Shown piece by piece: positions 1-12,059 of a DNA stretch of 64,000 nt. Under the pieces are notes generated by a model, which was not told the DNA's origin, did no database searches, and saw only the letters and a list, made by a program, of their open reading frames with translations. Source of the DNA: Vibrio casei (lineage in GTDB: Bacteria > Pseudomonadota > Gammaproteobacteria > Enterobacterales > Vibrionaceae). The stretch is from assembly GCF_002218025.2 (NCBI RefSeq), contig NZ_AP018680.1, positions 1,674,001 through 1,738,000 on the forward strand. The letters are read 5' to 3'. Every line of letters begins with the position of its first letter. The first letter of the stretch is position 1. The position numbers and the translations under genes were made by a program.

Positions 1-1198
<1,198 letters not shown>

Positions 1199-1199
<1 letters not shown>

Positions 1200-2272
1200 T
1201 ATAGAACCCCTTTACTACTTGGTAGCTCATTGCCTTCGACTTTGATCGCTTGGCGCAAGGTACGACCAAAAGCTTTAAATAAACTTTCAATGATGTGGTG
1301 GTCATTATTGCCGGTTGAAGATAAGTGCAGAGTACAGGCTAAAGTATCAGTTAAAGAGCGGAAAAAGTGCACCACCATTTCGGTGGATAAGTCACCAACT
1401 TGTTCACGGTTAAACTTAGCATCAAACTTCAAATATGGTCGGCCCGATAAATCGAGTCCACACTGAGCTAAACATTCATCCATTGGTAGACTAAAACCAA
1501 AACGACCTATTCCGCGTTTGTCACCTAAAGCTTCTTTCAACGCTTGACCTAAAGCCAATGCTGTATCTTCAATAGTGTGATGATCATCAATATGTAAATC
1601 ACCTTTCACTTCAGCCAACATTTGAAAGCCGCCGTGCGTTGCAATTTGATCCAACATGTGATCGAAAAAGCCCATTCCGGTTGAAATTTTATTGCCGCCC
1701 TGCTCATCGAGATTAACCGAAATCTTGATGTCTGTTTCTTTGGTAGTTCGAACCACTGTAGCGGTACGAGCATTAACGGTCAGATTTTTTAAAATATCCA
1801 ACCAATTCATACTTTCAGGATTGTATTGAATACCGCGAATGGCCATATTCTCTGCTAATTGCAGATCCGTTTCTCGGTCACCAATCACCGCTGATGTTTT
1901 AAAATCGACTTTACCTTGTTGCAAATACTCTTTGACTAAACCCAGTTTCGGTTTACGGCAAGAACAGTTATCTGCATCAAAGTGTGGGCAAATTAACACA
2001 TCATCAAACTTAACGCCTTGAGAAGTAAAAATATCCATCATCAAGTCATGTGGGGCATCAAAATCTGCTTGAGGGTAACTGTCTGTGCCTAGGCCATCTT
2101 GGTTGGTGACCATCACTAAGCGATAACCAGCATCTTGCAGTTTTAATAATGCAGGAATTACATTAGGTTCAAACTTAAGTTTGTCTAAACGATCTACTTG
2201 AAAATCCACCGGCGGCTCAACGATTAAGGTGCCATCACGGTCAATGAAAAGAATTTTATTGGCTTGGCTCAC
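1199..2272 (-). CDS. hisB: HisB, bifunctional histidinol-phosphatase / imidazoleglycerol-phosphate dehydratase
   Basis: This enzyme carries out two non-adjacent histidine steps. The N-terminal HAD-type phosphatase (about residues 1-165) has the nucleophile motif FIDRDGTLI with Asp11 and Asp13 and a Cys/His zinc loop around [11 protein letters not shown]. The C-terminal IGP dehydratase (about 170-357) carries the metal-binding DHHTIEDTA and the late DHHIIES motifs. Length 357 fits the fused gammaproteobacterial form. Translation starts at GTG (2270-2272), preceded by an AGAAGG ribosome site about eight bases upstream; the first codons after it match the family start. A 65-base gap separates it from hisC, the widest gap in this operon. 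Confidence 0.97.
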
Positions 2273-2337
2273 TTCGATTTCCTTCTCTGAGCTGCCATCA
2301 ACCCATAAGTATTGATGGCTTATATTTAATAGTTATT

Positions 2338-4696
<2,359 letters not shown>

Positions 4697-4701
4697 ACGG
4701 C

Positions 4702-5598
4702 CTACTCCATCATTTTCTCAATTGGGAGGACAAGAATTGAGCTCGCCCCTAATGCTTTTAGACCTTCCATCGTTTCCCAAAACAGATTTTCGGTACTCAC
4801 CAAGTGAACCGCCACACGATTTTTTTCTTGAGAAAGCGGTAATACCGTCGGATCTTCGGCACCCGGCAACAACTTCTTAATCTCTTCTAGCTTATCTGAC
4901 GGTGCATGCAGCATGATATATTTTGATTCTTTCGCTTGGATAACACCTTGCATACGAGTCAATAACTTTTCAATCAGTGAATTTTGTTCTGAAGAAAAAT
5001 CTCCCGTACGCTGAATCAAAGTGGCTTTAGAACGGAAAATAACTTCAACTTCTTTTAAACCATTAGCTTCAAGCGTTGCGCCTGTTGAAACGAGATCAGC
5101 AATCGCATCAGCTAAACCTGCGCGAGGTGCCACTTCGACAGAACCCGTTAACATGCAAGTACTAAAATTGATGCCTTGCTCGTCCATATAACTTTTCAAT
5201 AAATGAGGATAAGAGCTCGCAATGCGCATTCCAGATAAATCTTGCGGGCCGTTATAAGTTCTGTCTTTATCTATCGCGATAGAAAGTCGGCATCCACCAA
5301 AGTCTAAACGGCGTAAAGCATTAAACACACAAGGCTCACCAGACACCTTACGATCCAAACGCACCTCTTCTAATTCATTTTCACCGATAAAACCTAAATC
5401 AACCACACCATCCATGATTAAACCTGGAATATCGTCATCACGAACTAGCAAAAGATCAATTGGCATATTTTCACTATGAACCACCAAACGCTCGCCAGCT
5501 ATATTGAATTTAACGCCGCATTTTTTCAATAATAGTTGGCACTCTTTACTCAATCGGCCTTTCTTTTGAATCGCTATTCTTAATCGCGTATTTTGCAT
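4702..5598 (-). CDS. hisG: HisG, ATP phosphoribosyltransferase (long form)
   Basis: HisG joins ATP and PRPP in the first committed and feedback-inhibited step of histidine synthesis. At 298 residues it is the long, hexameric form with a C-terminal ACT-like regulatory domain that binds histidine, so no HisZ partner is needed. Visible motifs are the N-terminal [13 protein letters not shown], the [10 protein letters not shown] region, and the PRPP loop [14 protein letters not shown] near residues 165-178. It is the first structural gene after the attenuator and starts with ATG at 5596-5598. It therefore receives both transcriptional attenuation and enzyme-level feedback. Confidence 0.97.
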   Translation of the reverse strand: MQNTRLRIAIQKKGRLSKECQLLLKKCGVKFNIAGERLVVHSENMPIDLLLVRDDDIPGLIMDGVVDLGFIGENELEEVRLDRKVSGEPCVFNALRRLDFGGCRLSIAIDKDRTYNGPQDLSGMRIASSYPHLLKSYMDEQGINFSTCMLTGSVEVAPRAGLADAIADLVSTGATLEANGLKEVEVIFRSKATLIQRTGDFSSEQNSLIEKLLTRMQGVIQAKESKYIMLHAPSDKLEEIKKLLPGAEDPTVLPLSQEKNRVAVHLVSTENLFWETMEGLKALGASSILVLPIEKMME

Positions 5599-5660
5599 TA
5601 CTCAATCCTTGTAAAAATAAGTTCTAGGTAAAATTATATTTTTAAGTCCATAAAATAAAA

Positions 5661-5692
5661 AACCCCCGGAGAGAAAACTCTTCCGAGGGTTT
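5661..5692 (-). terminator. his attenuator terminator
   Basis: On the minus strand a stem of about 13 pairs (arms at 5679-5692 and 5661-5673, one bulged base, one G-U pair) is followed directly by a T-rich run (5651-5660). It lies between the leader peptide stop and hisG. Its upstream arm contains CGGAAGAG, which can instead pair with CTCTTCCG from the preceding hairpin, so termination and antitermination structures exclude each other. Confidence 0.88.
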
Positions 5693-5713
5693 GAATCTAT
5701 AGCTGATTCAGCG

Positions 5714-5733
5714 CCGGAAGAGATATCTTCCGG
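5714..5733 (-). promoter_or_regulatory. his leader pause/antiterminator hairpin
   Basis: A perfect eight-pair inverted repeat (5714-5721 with 5726-5733, four-base loop) lies ten bases after the leader peptide stop on the minus strand. Its distal arm, TCTTCCGG in transcript sense, is complementary to part of the terminator's first arm, which is what a his antiterminator needs. Confidence 0.75.
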
Positions 5734-5743
5734 ATGCATACAC

Positions 5744-5803
5744 TCACCCGCAAGATAATACAGGATGATGGTGATGATGAATGTTCATATCTAATGTACG
5801 CAT
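5744..5803 (-). CDS. hisL: HisL, his operon leader peptide
   Basis: A 19-residue peptide, MRTLDMNIHHHHHPVLSCG, encoded from ATG at 5801-5803 to TGA at 5744-5746. It contains five consecutive histidine codons. When charged tRNA-His is scarce the ribosome stalls there, leaving the downstream hairpins free to form the antiterminator. The peptide has no enzymatic role. No strong Shine-Dalgarno sequence is obvious upstream. The same arrangement is known from enteric his operons, whose leader differs in sequence but has a similar His run. Confidence 0.92.
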   Translation of the reverse strand: MRTLDMNIHHHHHPVLSCG

Positions 5804-5840
5804 GTTTATTCGCTTTATGTTCTCTGCTTTGATAGCTTCA

Positions 5841-5869
5841 CACTAACCAACTGTGATAATTTTTTCAAC
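5841..5869 (-). promoter_or_regulatory. Possible his operon promoter
   Basis: On the minus strand a TTGAAA hexamer (5864-5869) stands 17 bases before TAGTGT (5841-5846), about 40 bases upstream of the leader peptide. Spacing suits sigma-70, but the -10 match is poor, so this is only a candidate. Confidence 0.35.
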
Positions 5870-6046
5870 TATTAAATATCAATTTTCATTGATAAATTTA
5901 CACAGCATGAAAAAAACACTCATTCCATAAGTAAATATCACTCGATTACTTCAACCTATCGCTCTCGTAACTGTATTCACTCCTCCGTTCACTAAAAATA
6001 TTCAATTCACGGGGCTTAGTATATCGCTGTATTTTTGTACCTTTAT

Positions 6047-7633
6047 TTATAAGGCTAAGTTCTTTGTCATTCTTGCCTTAGAAACAATCGACATAATAAA
6101 ACAACAGATAATGAAGGCTATTGATGCCGCAGCAAACCCCATTAAAGAAGAATCCGTTAAGCCAAGTACAACAAAGCCAACAGCCGAAACCAATGCTGTA
6201 GACAAAGCATAGGGTAACTGAGTAGCAACGTGATCGATATGGTTACAGCGTGCACCCGTTGAAGACAAAATAGTCGTATCTGAAATCGGTGAACAATGAT
6301 CACCAAAAACGGAACCCGCTAACACAGCACTCAACATGGGTAACATTAAGGCCAAATCCGTCGCTCCAGCAAGATCGCCAGCTATCGGTAACATAATGCC
6401 AAAAGTCCCCCAAGAAGTGCCTGTTGAAAATGCCATGGCACCAGACAGTAAAAATAATAATACTGGTAACCAATGATCATCAATATTACCTTCAACTAAA
6501 GTAGAAAGGTAAGCCCCTGTCCCCATGTCTTTTATAACCGCACCAATAGTCCAAGCAAAAGCAAGAATAAGGATAGCCCCAAACATCGACTTAGCACCAA
6601 TCCACAACGTGGATGTCACCTCTTTCATTGGAATTTTTTGTCTAATAATGGTCCCTAAAGCAGCCACTAGTCCAATAATCGCACCAAAACATAAAGATTG
6701 ACCGACATTGGTATTTTCAAATGCTTTTAATAGACTAAAAGTTTGTCCATCATCATATAACGCATCCGCACCAGAACTAATCATGAAATAAACAGTAGAA
6801 ATAATTAATGCCACAATAGGTAAGATTAGGTTAGAAACCTTACCTGTTTGGCTTTCATTTATTTCAGACTCTTCTGTTAGATCGAGTGCATTTTCATCTT
6901 TGTCGTCATTTTTACCTTGAGTAGCTGCAATTTCATGCTTACGCATTGGACCGACATTAAGATCGAACCAAACAACAGCAAACACCATCAACAATGCAAA
7001 AATTGCATAATAATTCATTGGAATCAGACGGATATAGGCACCTAATGCAGAATATTCAGTAATACCGTGTGATATTAAAATACCGCTAACCACGGTCATA
7101 ATATATGCCCCCCAACTGGAAGCCGGCATAATTACACACATGGGAGCAGCTGTTGAGTCTAAAATATAAGCAAGTTTTGAACGTGATACATAATAGCGAT
7201 CAGTAACTGGTCTTGCTATTGCTCCAACCGCAAGACTGTTGAAGTAATCATCAATAAAAATAAATACCCCCAACCACGCTGCAAGTAATTTGGCACCACG
7301 CTTAGTTTTAATTCGTTTTTGCGCCCATTCAGCAAATGCGTATGTACCACCAGATAAAGTTAATAATGCCGTTGTCATTCCAAGTAACACTAGGAAAAGT
7401 AAAATAAAAATACTATCCCAGTTTAAACTACCATCACTTACAAATACGCCAACAACTGTATTGGTAATATAACTAACTGTATTTCGAAATGAAAAATCTG
7501 TTAATAAAAGTGCACCGAATAAAATACCAACACCAAGGGAAAGCAAAACACGACGAGTTAAAATAGCCAATGTTAAGGCTATAACAGGCGGTAATAATGA
7601 TTCAGGGGAAGTAGTAAAATCAATTAAATTCAT
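6047..7633 (-). CDS. NhaC-superfamily transporter, probable lysine transporter (LysW type)
   Basis: A 528-residue polytopic inner-membrane protein with a dozen or so hydrophobic segments, a hydrophilic acidic loop near residues 235-262, and NhaC-superfamily signatures: SSWGAYIMT near 172-180, GTSWGTFGIMLP near 402-413, and FGDHCSPISDTTILSS near 445-460. On family grounds it would be called a Na+/H+ antiporter. The lysine riboswitch upstream argues that the physiological substrate is lysine, as proposed for the LysW branch of this superfamily. This substrate call is inference from regulation, not from transport residues. It starts at ATG 7631-7633 without a strong ribosome site. It sits downstream of no other gene and upstream of the his leader. 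Confidence 0.85.
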   Translation of the reverse strand: MNLIDFTTSPESLLPPVIALTLAILTRRVLLSLGVGILFGALLLTDFSFRNTVSYITNTVVGVFVSDGSLNWDSIFILLFLVLLGMTTALLTLSGGTYAFAEWAQKRIKTKRGAKLLAAWLGVFIFIDDYFNSLAVGAIARPVTDRYYVSRSKLAYILDSTAAPMCVIMPASSWGAYIMTVVSGILISHGITEYSALGAYIRLIPMNYYAIFALLMVFAVVWFDLNVGPMRKHEIAATQGKNDDKDENALDLTEESEINESQTGKVSNLILPIVALIISTVYFMISSGADALYDDGQTFSLLKAFENTNVGQSLCFGAIIGLVAALGTIIRQKIPMKEVTSTLWIGAKSMFGAILILAFAWTIGAVIKDMGTGAYLSTLVEGNIDDHWLPVLLFLLSGAMAFSTGTSWGTFGIMLPIAGDLAGATDLALMLPMLSAVLAGSVFGDHCSPISDTTILSSTGARCNHIDHVATQLPYALSTALVSAVGFVVLGLTDSSLMGFAAASIAFIICCFIMSIVSKARMTKNLAL

Positions 7634-7639
7634 GATCTA

Positions 7640-7757
7640 ATAAAACCAAATTTGGTTAGAGATCTACTGCAGAAGGGATATTGTTGAAGAAACACAGTCG
7701 TAAAACAATAAAACATCTAGTCATAAACACTGAAAGTTTTTACTTTCATAGTCTACA
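7640..7757 (-). promoter_or_regulatory. Candidate expression platform of the lysine riboswitch
   Basis: Between the aptamer and the start codon the minus strand carries a TGAAAGT/ACTTTCA hairpin with an AAAA loop and, just before the gene, the perfect 14-base palindrome AACCAAATTTGGTT followed by TTATT. TACTGTAGA upstream can pair with TCTGCAGTA downstream. Which fold forms with lysine bound cannot be decided by eye, and no classical terminator with a long T run is seen. Confidence 0.4.
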
Positions 7758-7838
7758 GTAGCGCTCCATAGTATAAAAAAATAACATTCTATTTATCAAT
7801 GATAATTTAAACCAATAAACAACAAGATAAATCAAAAT

Positions 7839-8017
7839 GTAAACTATGGCAGTGTTACACTTATTTAATGTAACCCCAGCAAGTGACTTGATGAATCATA
7901 ACTGACGTATAGCACCGAACAGTTAACGCCTTGCTTCGGCAATATTTCCTTTCATTCATTGTCATAGGCATCACCCTCTTTTGAACTACTCATAAATATT
8001 GCGCCTCTACATCTTAC
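7839..8017 (-). ncRNA. Lysine riboswitch (L box) aptamer
   Basis: Read on the minus strand, the leader of the NhaC-superfamily gene contains the conserved lysine-aptamer elements in order and at fitting spacing: GTAGAGGCGC, then GAGTAG, AGAGGGTGATGCC, GAAAGGAAATATTGCCGAAGC, CTGTTCGGTGCT, and GCTGGGG, ending ACACTGCCAT. The closing P1 stem can form from GTAAGATG at 8010-8017 and CATAGTTTAC at 7839-7848. The length of about 180 bases matches the family. Known lysine riboswitches repress lysine synthesis or uptake genes when lysine binds; here the regulated gene is the transporter at 6047-7633. Exact end points are approximate. Confidence 0.92.
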
Positions 8018-8372
8018 TAAAACATTCACCTTACCAATGGTTTATTTACAACTCATTCACAAGGTGGCTTAGACAAGATACGCGTTATTGTAATGATCGA
8101 AAGAAAAATGGCAAGATAAAAATCTAAATTAAAAACCCCTATCTATGCCAATCAAACTTGAACAATATGAATAAGATAAGTACACAATTAACAGGATATT
8201 ATTTCATTATTAATGAACTAATTTAATTTATTATGCACTAACTATTATCTATTTAATTTTGACTAAATAAATTATCACTTATAAAATAGAGTTAACTATT
8301 CTCTACTTTATTGATAGTATAGATAATAGATTTAAACGTTATTAAAAACTTATCGTTTCAATAGGATTAATC
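8018..8372. other. AT-rich divergent control region between the riboswitch transcript and hns
   Basis: This stretch of about 350 bases must hold the promoters of the leftward lysine-riboswitch transcript and of the rightward hns gene. From about 8140 it is strongly AT-rich with many short A and T tracts, which suits curved DNA and H-NS autoregulation. I see no open frame of note and no certain promoter hexamers. Confidence 0.5.
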
Positions 8373-8789
8373 ATGCCAGAGATAAAAAAATCAGCCTTGT
8401 TAAATATTCGTAGTCTTCGTGCATTCACTCGTGAAGAATTCACTCTTCAAGAGCTTGAAGAATTATTAGAAAAATTAACGACTGTTGTTTCAGAAAGAAA
8501 AGAACTTGAAGAACAAGAACTTGCAGAACAAGCTGAACGTGAAGCAAAACTTGCTGAATATGCGAAAATGATTGCGAAAGATGGTATTGACCTCGAAGAT
8601 TTAATTGCAGCGATGAATGGTAGCGAAGCAAAAACAAAATCTCGTAAGAAACGCCAACCTCGACCAGCTAAATATGAATACATGTTAGATGGTGAGCTGA
8701 AAACATGGACAGGCCAAGGTCGTACACCTTCAGCTATCCAAGATGCCCTTGATTCTGGCAAATCTATCGATGAATTTTTAATCAAATAA
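8373..8789 (+). CDS. hns: H-NS family nucleoid protein (VicH-like)
   Basis: A 138-residue H-NS homologue that binds curved AT-rich DNA, bridges it and silences transcription. The N-terminal two-thirds is the charged coiled-coil oligomerisation region (about residues 18-75, rich in Glu and Lys). A basic linker KSRKKRQPRPAKY follows, then the C-terminal DNA-binding domain with the AT-hook-like core TWTGQGRTPSAI near 109-120. The upstream region is itself very AT-rich, which fits autorepression, and a strong terminator follows 22 bases after the stop. It is a single-gene transcript. Confidence 0.95.
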   Translation: MPEIKKSALLNIRSLRAFTREEFTLQELEELLEKLTTVVSERKELEEQELAEQAEREAKLAEYAKMIAKDGIDLEDLIAAMNGSEAKTKSRKKRQPRPAKYEYMLDGELKTWTGQGRTPSAIQDALDSGKSIDEFLIK

Positions 8790-8811
8790 ATTTTCTATTT
8801 TTAATATAGGA

Positions 8812-8838
8812 AAGGGAGCATTCATTGCTCCCTTTTTA
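8812..8838 (+). terminator. Rho-independent terminator of hns
   Basis: AAAGGGAGC (8812-8820) pairs with GCTCCCTTT (8828-8836) around a seven-base loop and is followed by further T residues on the plus strand. Confidence 0.9.
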
Positions 8839-8857
8839 TTATCTATACTAATTAACC

Positions 8858-10162
8858 TTAACGTTCCCAATAAGCCTCTTCTAAACTATCTTCTTTTTCA
8901 GGCAGCCCACGAGAAAGCCTTGGTGAGTGTTGTGCTAACACTTCATAACTCGCACGATTTGCATACTTACAAACTTGTGAAAAAGAAGAATAAGTTAAAA
9001 ACGGAAATTCATGTTTACTAGAATTTGGGATATTCTCTTTGTGATACTTATTAGCCGCCATATCATGCAAAATAGCGGATAATGCCGCATCTCCAGCACC
9101 GTTAGTATTTTTAATTTTTTCAGGCCCCCCCATATATGGAGCAATGTGTGAATATACTTTTATAGGATCAATACACAATGATCGGATAGTCGGGCGACTA
9201 AATTCATAACGGTTAAATTCAGCAATCGATCCGGGAAGTAAAGGAAGTGAGGTTTGTCGTTTGGCTTCATTTTCAGTATAACCTGCCATATATAAGCCAA
9301 CCGGACCCGCAGTACAAAGAACCATATCAACCCAATCCAAAGCTTTATCAGAAGCAAGTAAAGGATCATGTTCACCAGTCAACGCTTCCGCCTCCTCTTC
9401 ATTCATGGCAAGCACAGAAACATTATCCTGAATAAAGGTACGCCAATATTGAGGGTCTTCTTGAACAACATATTTTGTCCCCAAGGTTAGCACAACCGGC
9501 ACATCATATTTTTTGGCAAACTCAATCGCTTTCATCGTTGCTTCAGGCATAGGATCTCCAGGCTTGCAACGGACTAAATAGGCAGTTAAGACTAGCGCCG
9601 ATGCATCTGAAAAAATATGCTCAGGAATACTACTTGGGAGTAATTGATTCATTTTTCCTTCACTGATAGCAAAGGTACGTTCACCATTTTCACTGATTAA
9701 TGCAAAGCAACGCCCTATCGGGCCATCAACAGCTTGTAAATAATCTAAATTCATTCGGCTAGACGTTTTACAAACGTAACGGTAACCATAACTACCTATT
9801 TTAATATTACTGCTCATTACACCTAAAAGTGTCGATGTATCATCGGCTAATACAGAATAGTTATGAAGTGTATTCCCTATTGTCCCACCTGCAAACTCAT
9901 CAGAAACGAGATCAAATTGTTTGAGTTCATTGTACAAAGCTTCTGCTTTATCATCATCGATAACTAATGAATGCCCTTTACTTAATTGATACTTTTCGAT
10001 GAAGTCATCACTCACTTTTGCTTCAATATCCACTAAAGTTTGATCGATACCAATAATGTGAGTGCTAGACATTTGCTTACTTTCTTGTGCTTGACTGACA
10101 AGAGGATCACGAGCATCAACTGGAAAGTAGTGTTTAGATTTGCGTTGGCCAGGGAATTTCAT
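8858..10162 (-). CDS. gsk: Inosine/guanosine kinase (Gsk)
   Basis: Gsk phosphorylates inosine and guanosine with ATP to IMP and GMP in purine salvage. The 434-residue protein opens with MKFPGQRKSKHYFPV, typical of Gsk, and has the PfkB-family fold with a glycine-rich GGTIGNTLHN region near residue 88-97. The C-terminal family signature NTNGAGDAALSAIL near 350 holds the catalytic Asp and anion hole. It ends close to the hns terminator, which separates the two converging genes. It appears monocistronic. Confidence 0.95.
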   Translation of the reverse strand: MKFPGQRKSKHYFPVDARDPLVSQAQESKQMSSTHIIGIDQTLVDIEAKVSDDFIEKYQLSKGHSLVIDDDKAEALYNELKQFDLVSDEFAGGTIGNTLHNYSVLADDTSTLLGVMSSNIKIGSYGYRYVCKTSSRMNLDYLQAVDGPIGRCFALISENGERTFAISEGKMNQLLPSSIPEHIFSDASALVLTAYLVRCKPGDPMPEATMKAIEFAKKYDVPVVLTLGTKYVVQEDPQYWRTFIQDNVSVLAMNEEEAEALTGEHDPLLASDKALDWVDMVLCTAGPVGLYMAGYTENEAKRQTSLPLLPGSIAEFNRYEFSRPTIRSLCIDPIKVYSHIAPYMGGPEKIKNTNGAGDAALSAILHDMAANKYHKENIPNSSKHEFPFLTYSSFSQVCKYANRASYEVLAQHSPRLSRGLPEKEDSLEEAYWER

Positions 10163-10338
10163 AGAAGTTATGTAAGTTATGAGTAGAGAATTGAATTGTA
10201 GCCATCAATTTAAGTTGCAGCAATATAACAAGACATAGGAACCGTTTGCTCTCGTAAATAAAAACATTAGGCGGATTATCGGCTCAAAAAAATAAGCGAC
10301 ACAGTTATCGTGCTTCTCTTCAAGCCGAATTAATCACC

Positions 10339-10977
10339 TCATTTCTGGTCGATTAACCAAACCTGAAAATCTTTTCTTTCTTGTTTATTTGCTTTCAAAT
10401 ACCAAGCTTTAAGCTGCGCGATATTTTCACTATCCGATTTAACCGATCTTTTTACCGGTAAGCTTTGAGCAGCTACTGTACCTACCATTATTGCCGCAAC
10501 ACCGCCACGCATATTATAGTCCATCACATCTTCAATGAAGTTACGACCTAACTGAAGGCCTTTCACACCAAGAGCATCCTTTTGCATGTCAATTTGTACT
10601 TCATGACTATCAAGTAATGCCCAGTCAAAAAATTCAATTTCATCACGAGCTTGATTCAAGCTTCTATAAGTTGGTAATTGGAATTGAAGCTCTTTATTCG
10701 ACTCATTGAATTTAGCCACAATAATATCACTATAAACTTTTCTTATTGTATCTCCATCTTCAATGCTAGGTTGGAATTTGAACACAATCTGATTTTCACC
10801 ATCAGGCAGAACTAAGATATCCGAACCAAATAAATCACCTTTTTTAATCTCTGGTTTAAGTGAGTTAACAACCAATAAATTAATTCTATCTGGCACTTTT
10901 ATTTTTACCTCAGCCTGAACTAAATGGCTAACTAACAATACGATACAACCCATTGTAGAAATAAAATTTTTATTCAT
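10339..10977 (-). CDS. DUF2057 family secreted protein (YccT/CsgI-like)
   Basis: A 212-residue protein with a signal peptide of about 20 residues ending near LVQAE, so probably periplasmic. The body begins VKIKVPDRINLLVVN and matches the DUF2057 family as I recall it (YccT in enterics, reported there as an inhibitor of curli assembly). No curli genes are seen here, so that role should not be transferred. The ATG at 10975-10977 is chosen over the one two codons upstream because AAGGG sits six bases before it and directly abuts the upstream one. It lies downstream of the porin but beyond a terminator. Confidence 0.75.
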   Translation of the reverse strand: MNKNFISTMGCIVLLVSHLVQAEVKIKVPDRINLLVVNSLKPEIKKGDLFGSDILVLPDGENQIVFKFQPSIEDGDTIRKVYSDIIVAKFNESNKELQFQLPTYRSLNQARDEIEFFDWALLDSHEVQIDMQKDALGVKGLQLGRNFIEDVMDYNMRGGVAAIMVGTVAAQSLPVKRSVKSDSENIAQLKAWYLKANKQERKDFQVWLIDQK

Positions 10978-11002
10978 ATACATCCCTTTTTTTCAATCAA
11001 TA

Positions 11003-11027
11003 AAAAAGCCCGGTAAATACCGAGCTT
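11003..11027 (-). terminator. Terminator of the porin gene
   Basis: On the minus strand AAGCTCGG pairs with CCGGGCTT around a six-base loop (arms 11020-11027 and 11006-11013, one G-U pair) and is followed by TTTTTA. It lies 28 bases past the porin stop. Confidence 0.85.
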
Positions 11028-11054
11028 TGATATTAACATGTCGTTATAACTTTA

Positions 11055-12059
11055 TTACCAGTAAACGCGAGCACCGATACCAAAGTTAAATTCAGAATCA
11101 ACCGTTGTCGGTCCAACACTCACACCTGTTTGATCTGATGCGTAACCCAATGTTGATCCATCTTGATATGCGCCTTCAACATAGACACGAGCCCAACTAG
11201 TTAAGAAATAATCTGTACCAACATAAATGTTTGTACCATCTTCATCGTCATGATTATCAGCAGAGTAAATTACGTATTCCACACCTGCATATGCTGTCGC
11301 ATTATCTAGCCATTTGTATGTGCCAGAAAAGTTAAATGCATTACCATCGATAGAAGTATCTAATACTTTACTGTCCAGATTTTGGTAATAATATGTGAAG
11401 CCAACAATACCTTTACCATAGCTATACTCAGCTGTCGCTTCAGCGTATGTATTAGTAATCTCATCACCAGGCATGTAATTAGTATCTTTATCAATACCAC
11501 CACCCGCATGTAACGCTAAATCACCAAATGAAGTACCGACAAATAGTTCAGCTAATTCATCGTTTGAATCATCTTCACTCAAACCATACGCCGCTTTTAA
11601 CCAAAAAGAATCCGTATCTAATTTATAACGAATTTGTGAGTCATGAAAAGCACCGTTCAATGTTCCGTAGAATAAGCCAGTACCACCGAAGAAATAGGAA
11701 TACTCAGCACCATAAACATCATCCGATAGAGTCAGAGCTTTACCAAATTCAACTGCACCATAATTTGTATCAAGGCCAAAAATATGTTTACGAACAAATA
11801 CATCTTTATTGTCTTGAATACCTAATTCAACTGAACCGTATACGCCCAGAGAATCATTAACTTGATATTTTGCATCGACACCAGTACGTGAAGAACCCGT
11901 ACCTAATTTCGCATCTTCGCCATCTAAAAATTTCAGTTCAGTACGAAGTTGTCCATAGAAGTCTACTGAAGCATCATCTGTTTTATAGATCTCAGCTGCA
12001 TTGGCTGCACCTGTAAATGCTGCTGCTGATACAGCAAGCGCTAAAAGCGTTTTTTTCAT
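11055..12059 (-). CDS. Gram-negative outer-membrane porin (OmpU/OmpC-like)
   Basis: A 334-residue trimeric-type general porin for diffusion of small solutes. It has a cleavable signal peptide (about residues 1-21, ending GAANA before AEIYKT). Alternating polar and aromatic beta strands run through the protein, including VDFYGQLRTELKF and FGLDTNYGAVEFGKAL, the usual N-terminal porin strand and turn. It ends in the aromatic FNFGIGARVYW, with terminal Trp in the place of the usual Phe for BamA recognition. The 5' region is very long and A-rich on the plus strand. Which Vibrio porin it corresponds to cannot be fixed by eye. Confidence 0.9.
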   Translation of the reverse strand: MKKTLLALAVSAAAFTGAANAAEIYKTDDASVDFYGQLRTELKFLDGEDAKLGTGSSRTGVDAKYQVNDSLGVYGSVELGIQDNKDVFVRKHIFGLDTNYGAVEFGKALTLSDDVYGAEYSYFFGGTGLFYGTLNGAFHDSQIRYKLDTDSFWLKAAYGLSEDDSNDELAELFVGTSFGDLALHAGGGIDKDTNYMPGDEITNTYAEATAEYSYGKGIVGFTYYYQNLDSKVLDTSIDGNAFNFSGTYKWLDNATAYAGVEYVIYSADNHDDEDGTNIYVGTDYFLTSWARVYVEGAYQDGSTLGYASDQTGVSVGPTTVDSEFNFGIGARVYW

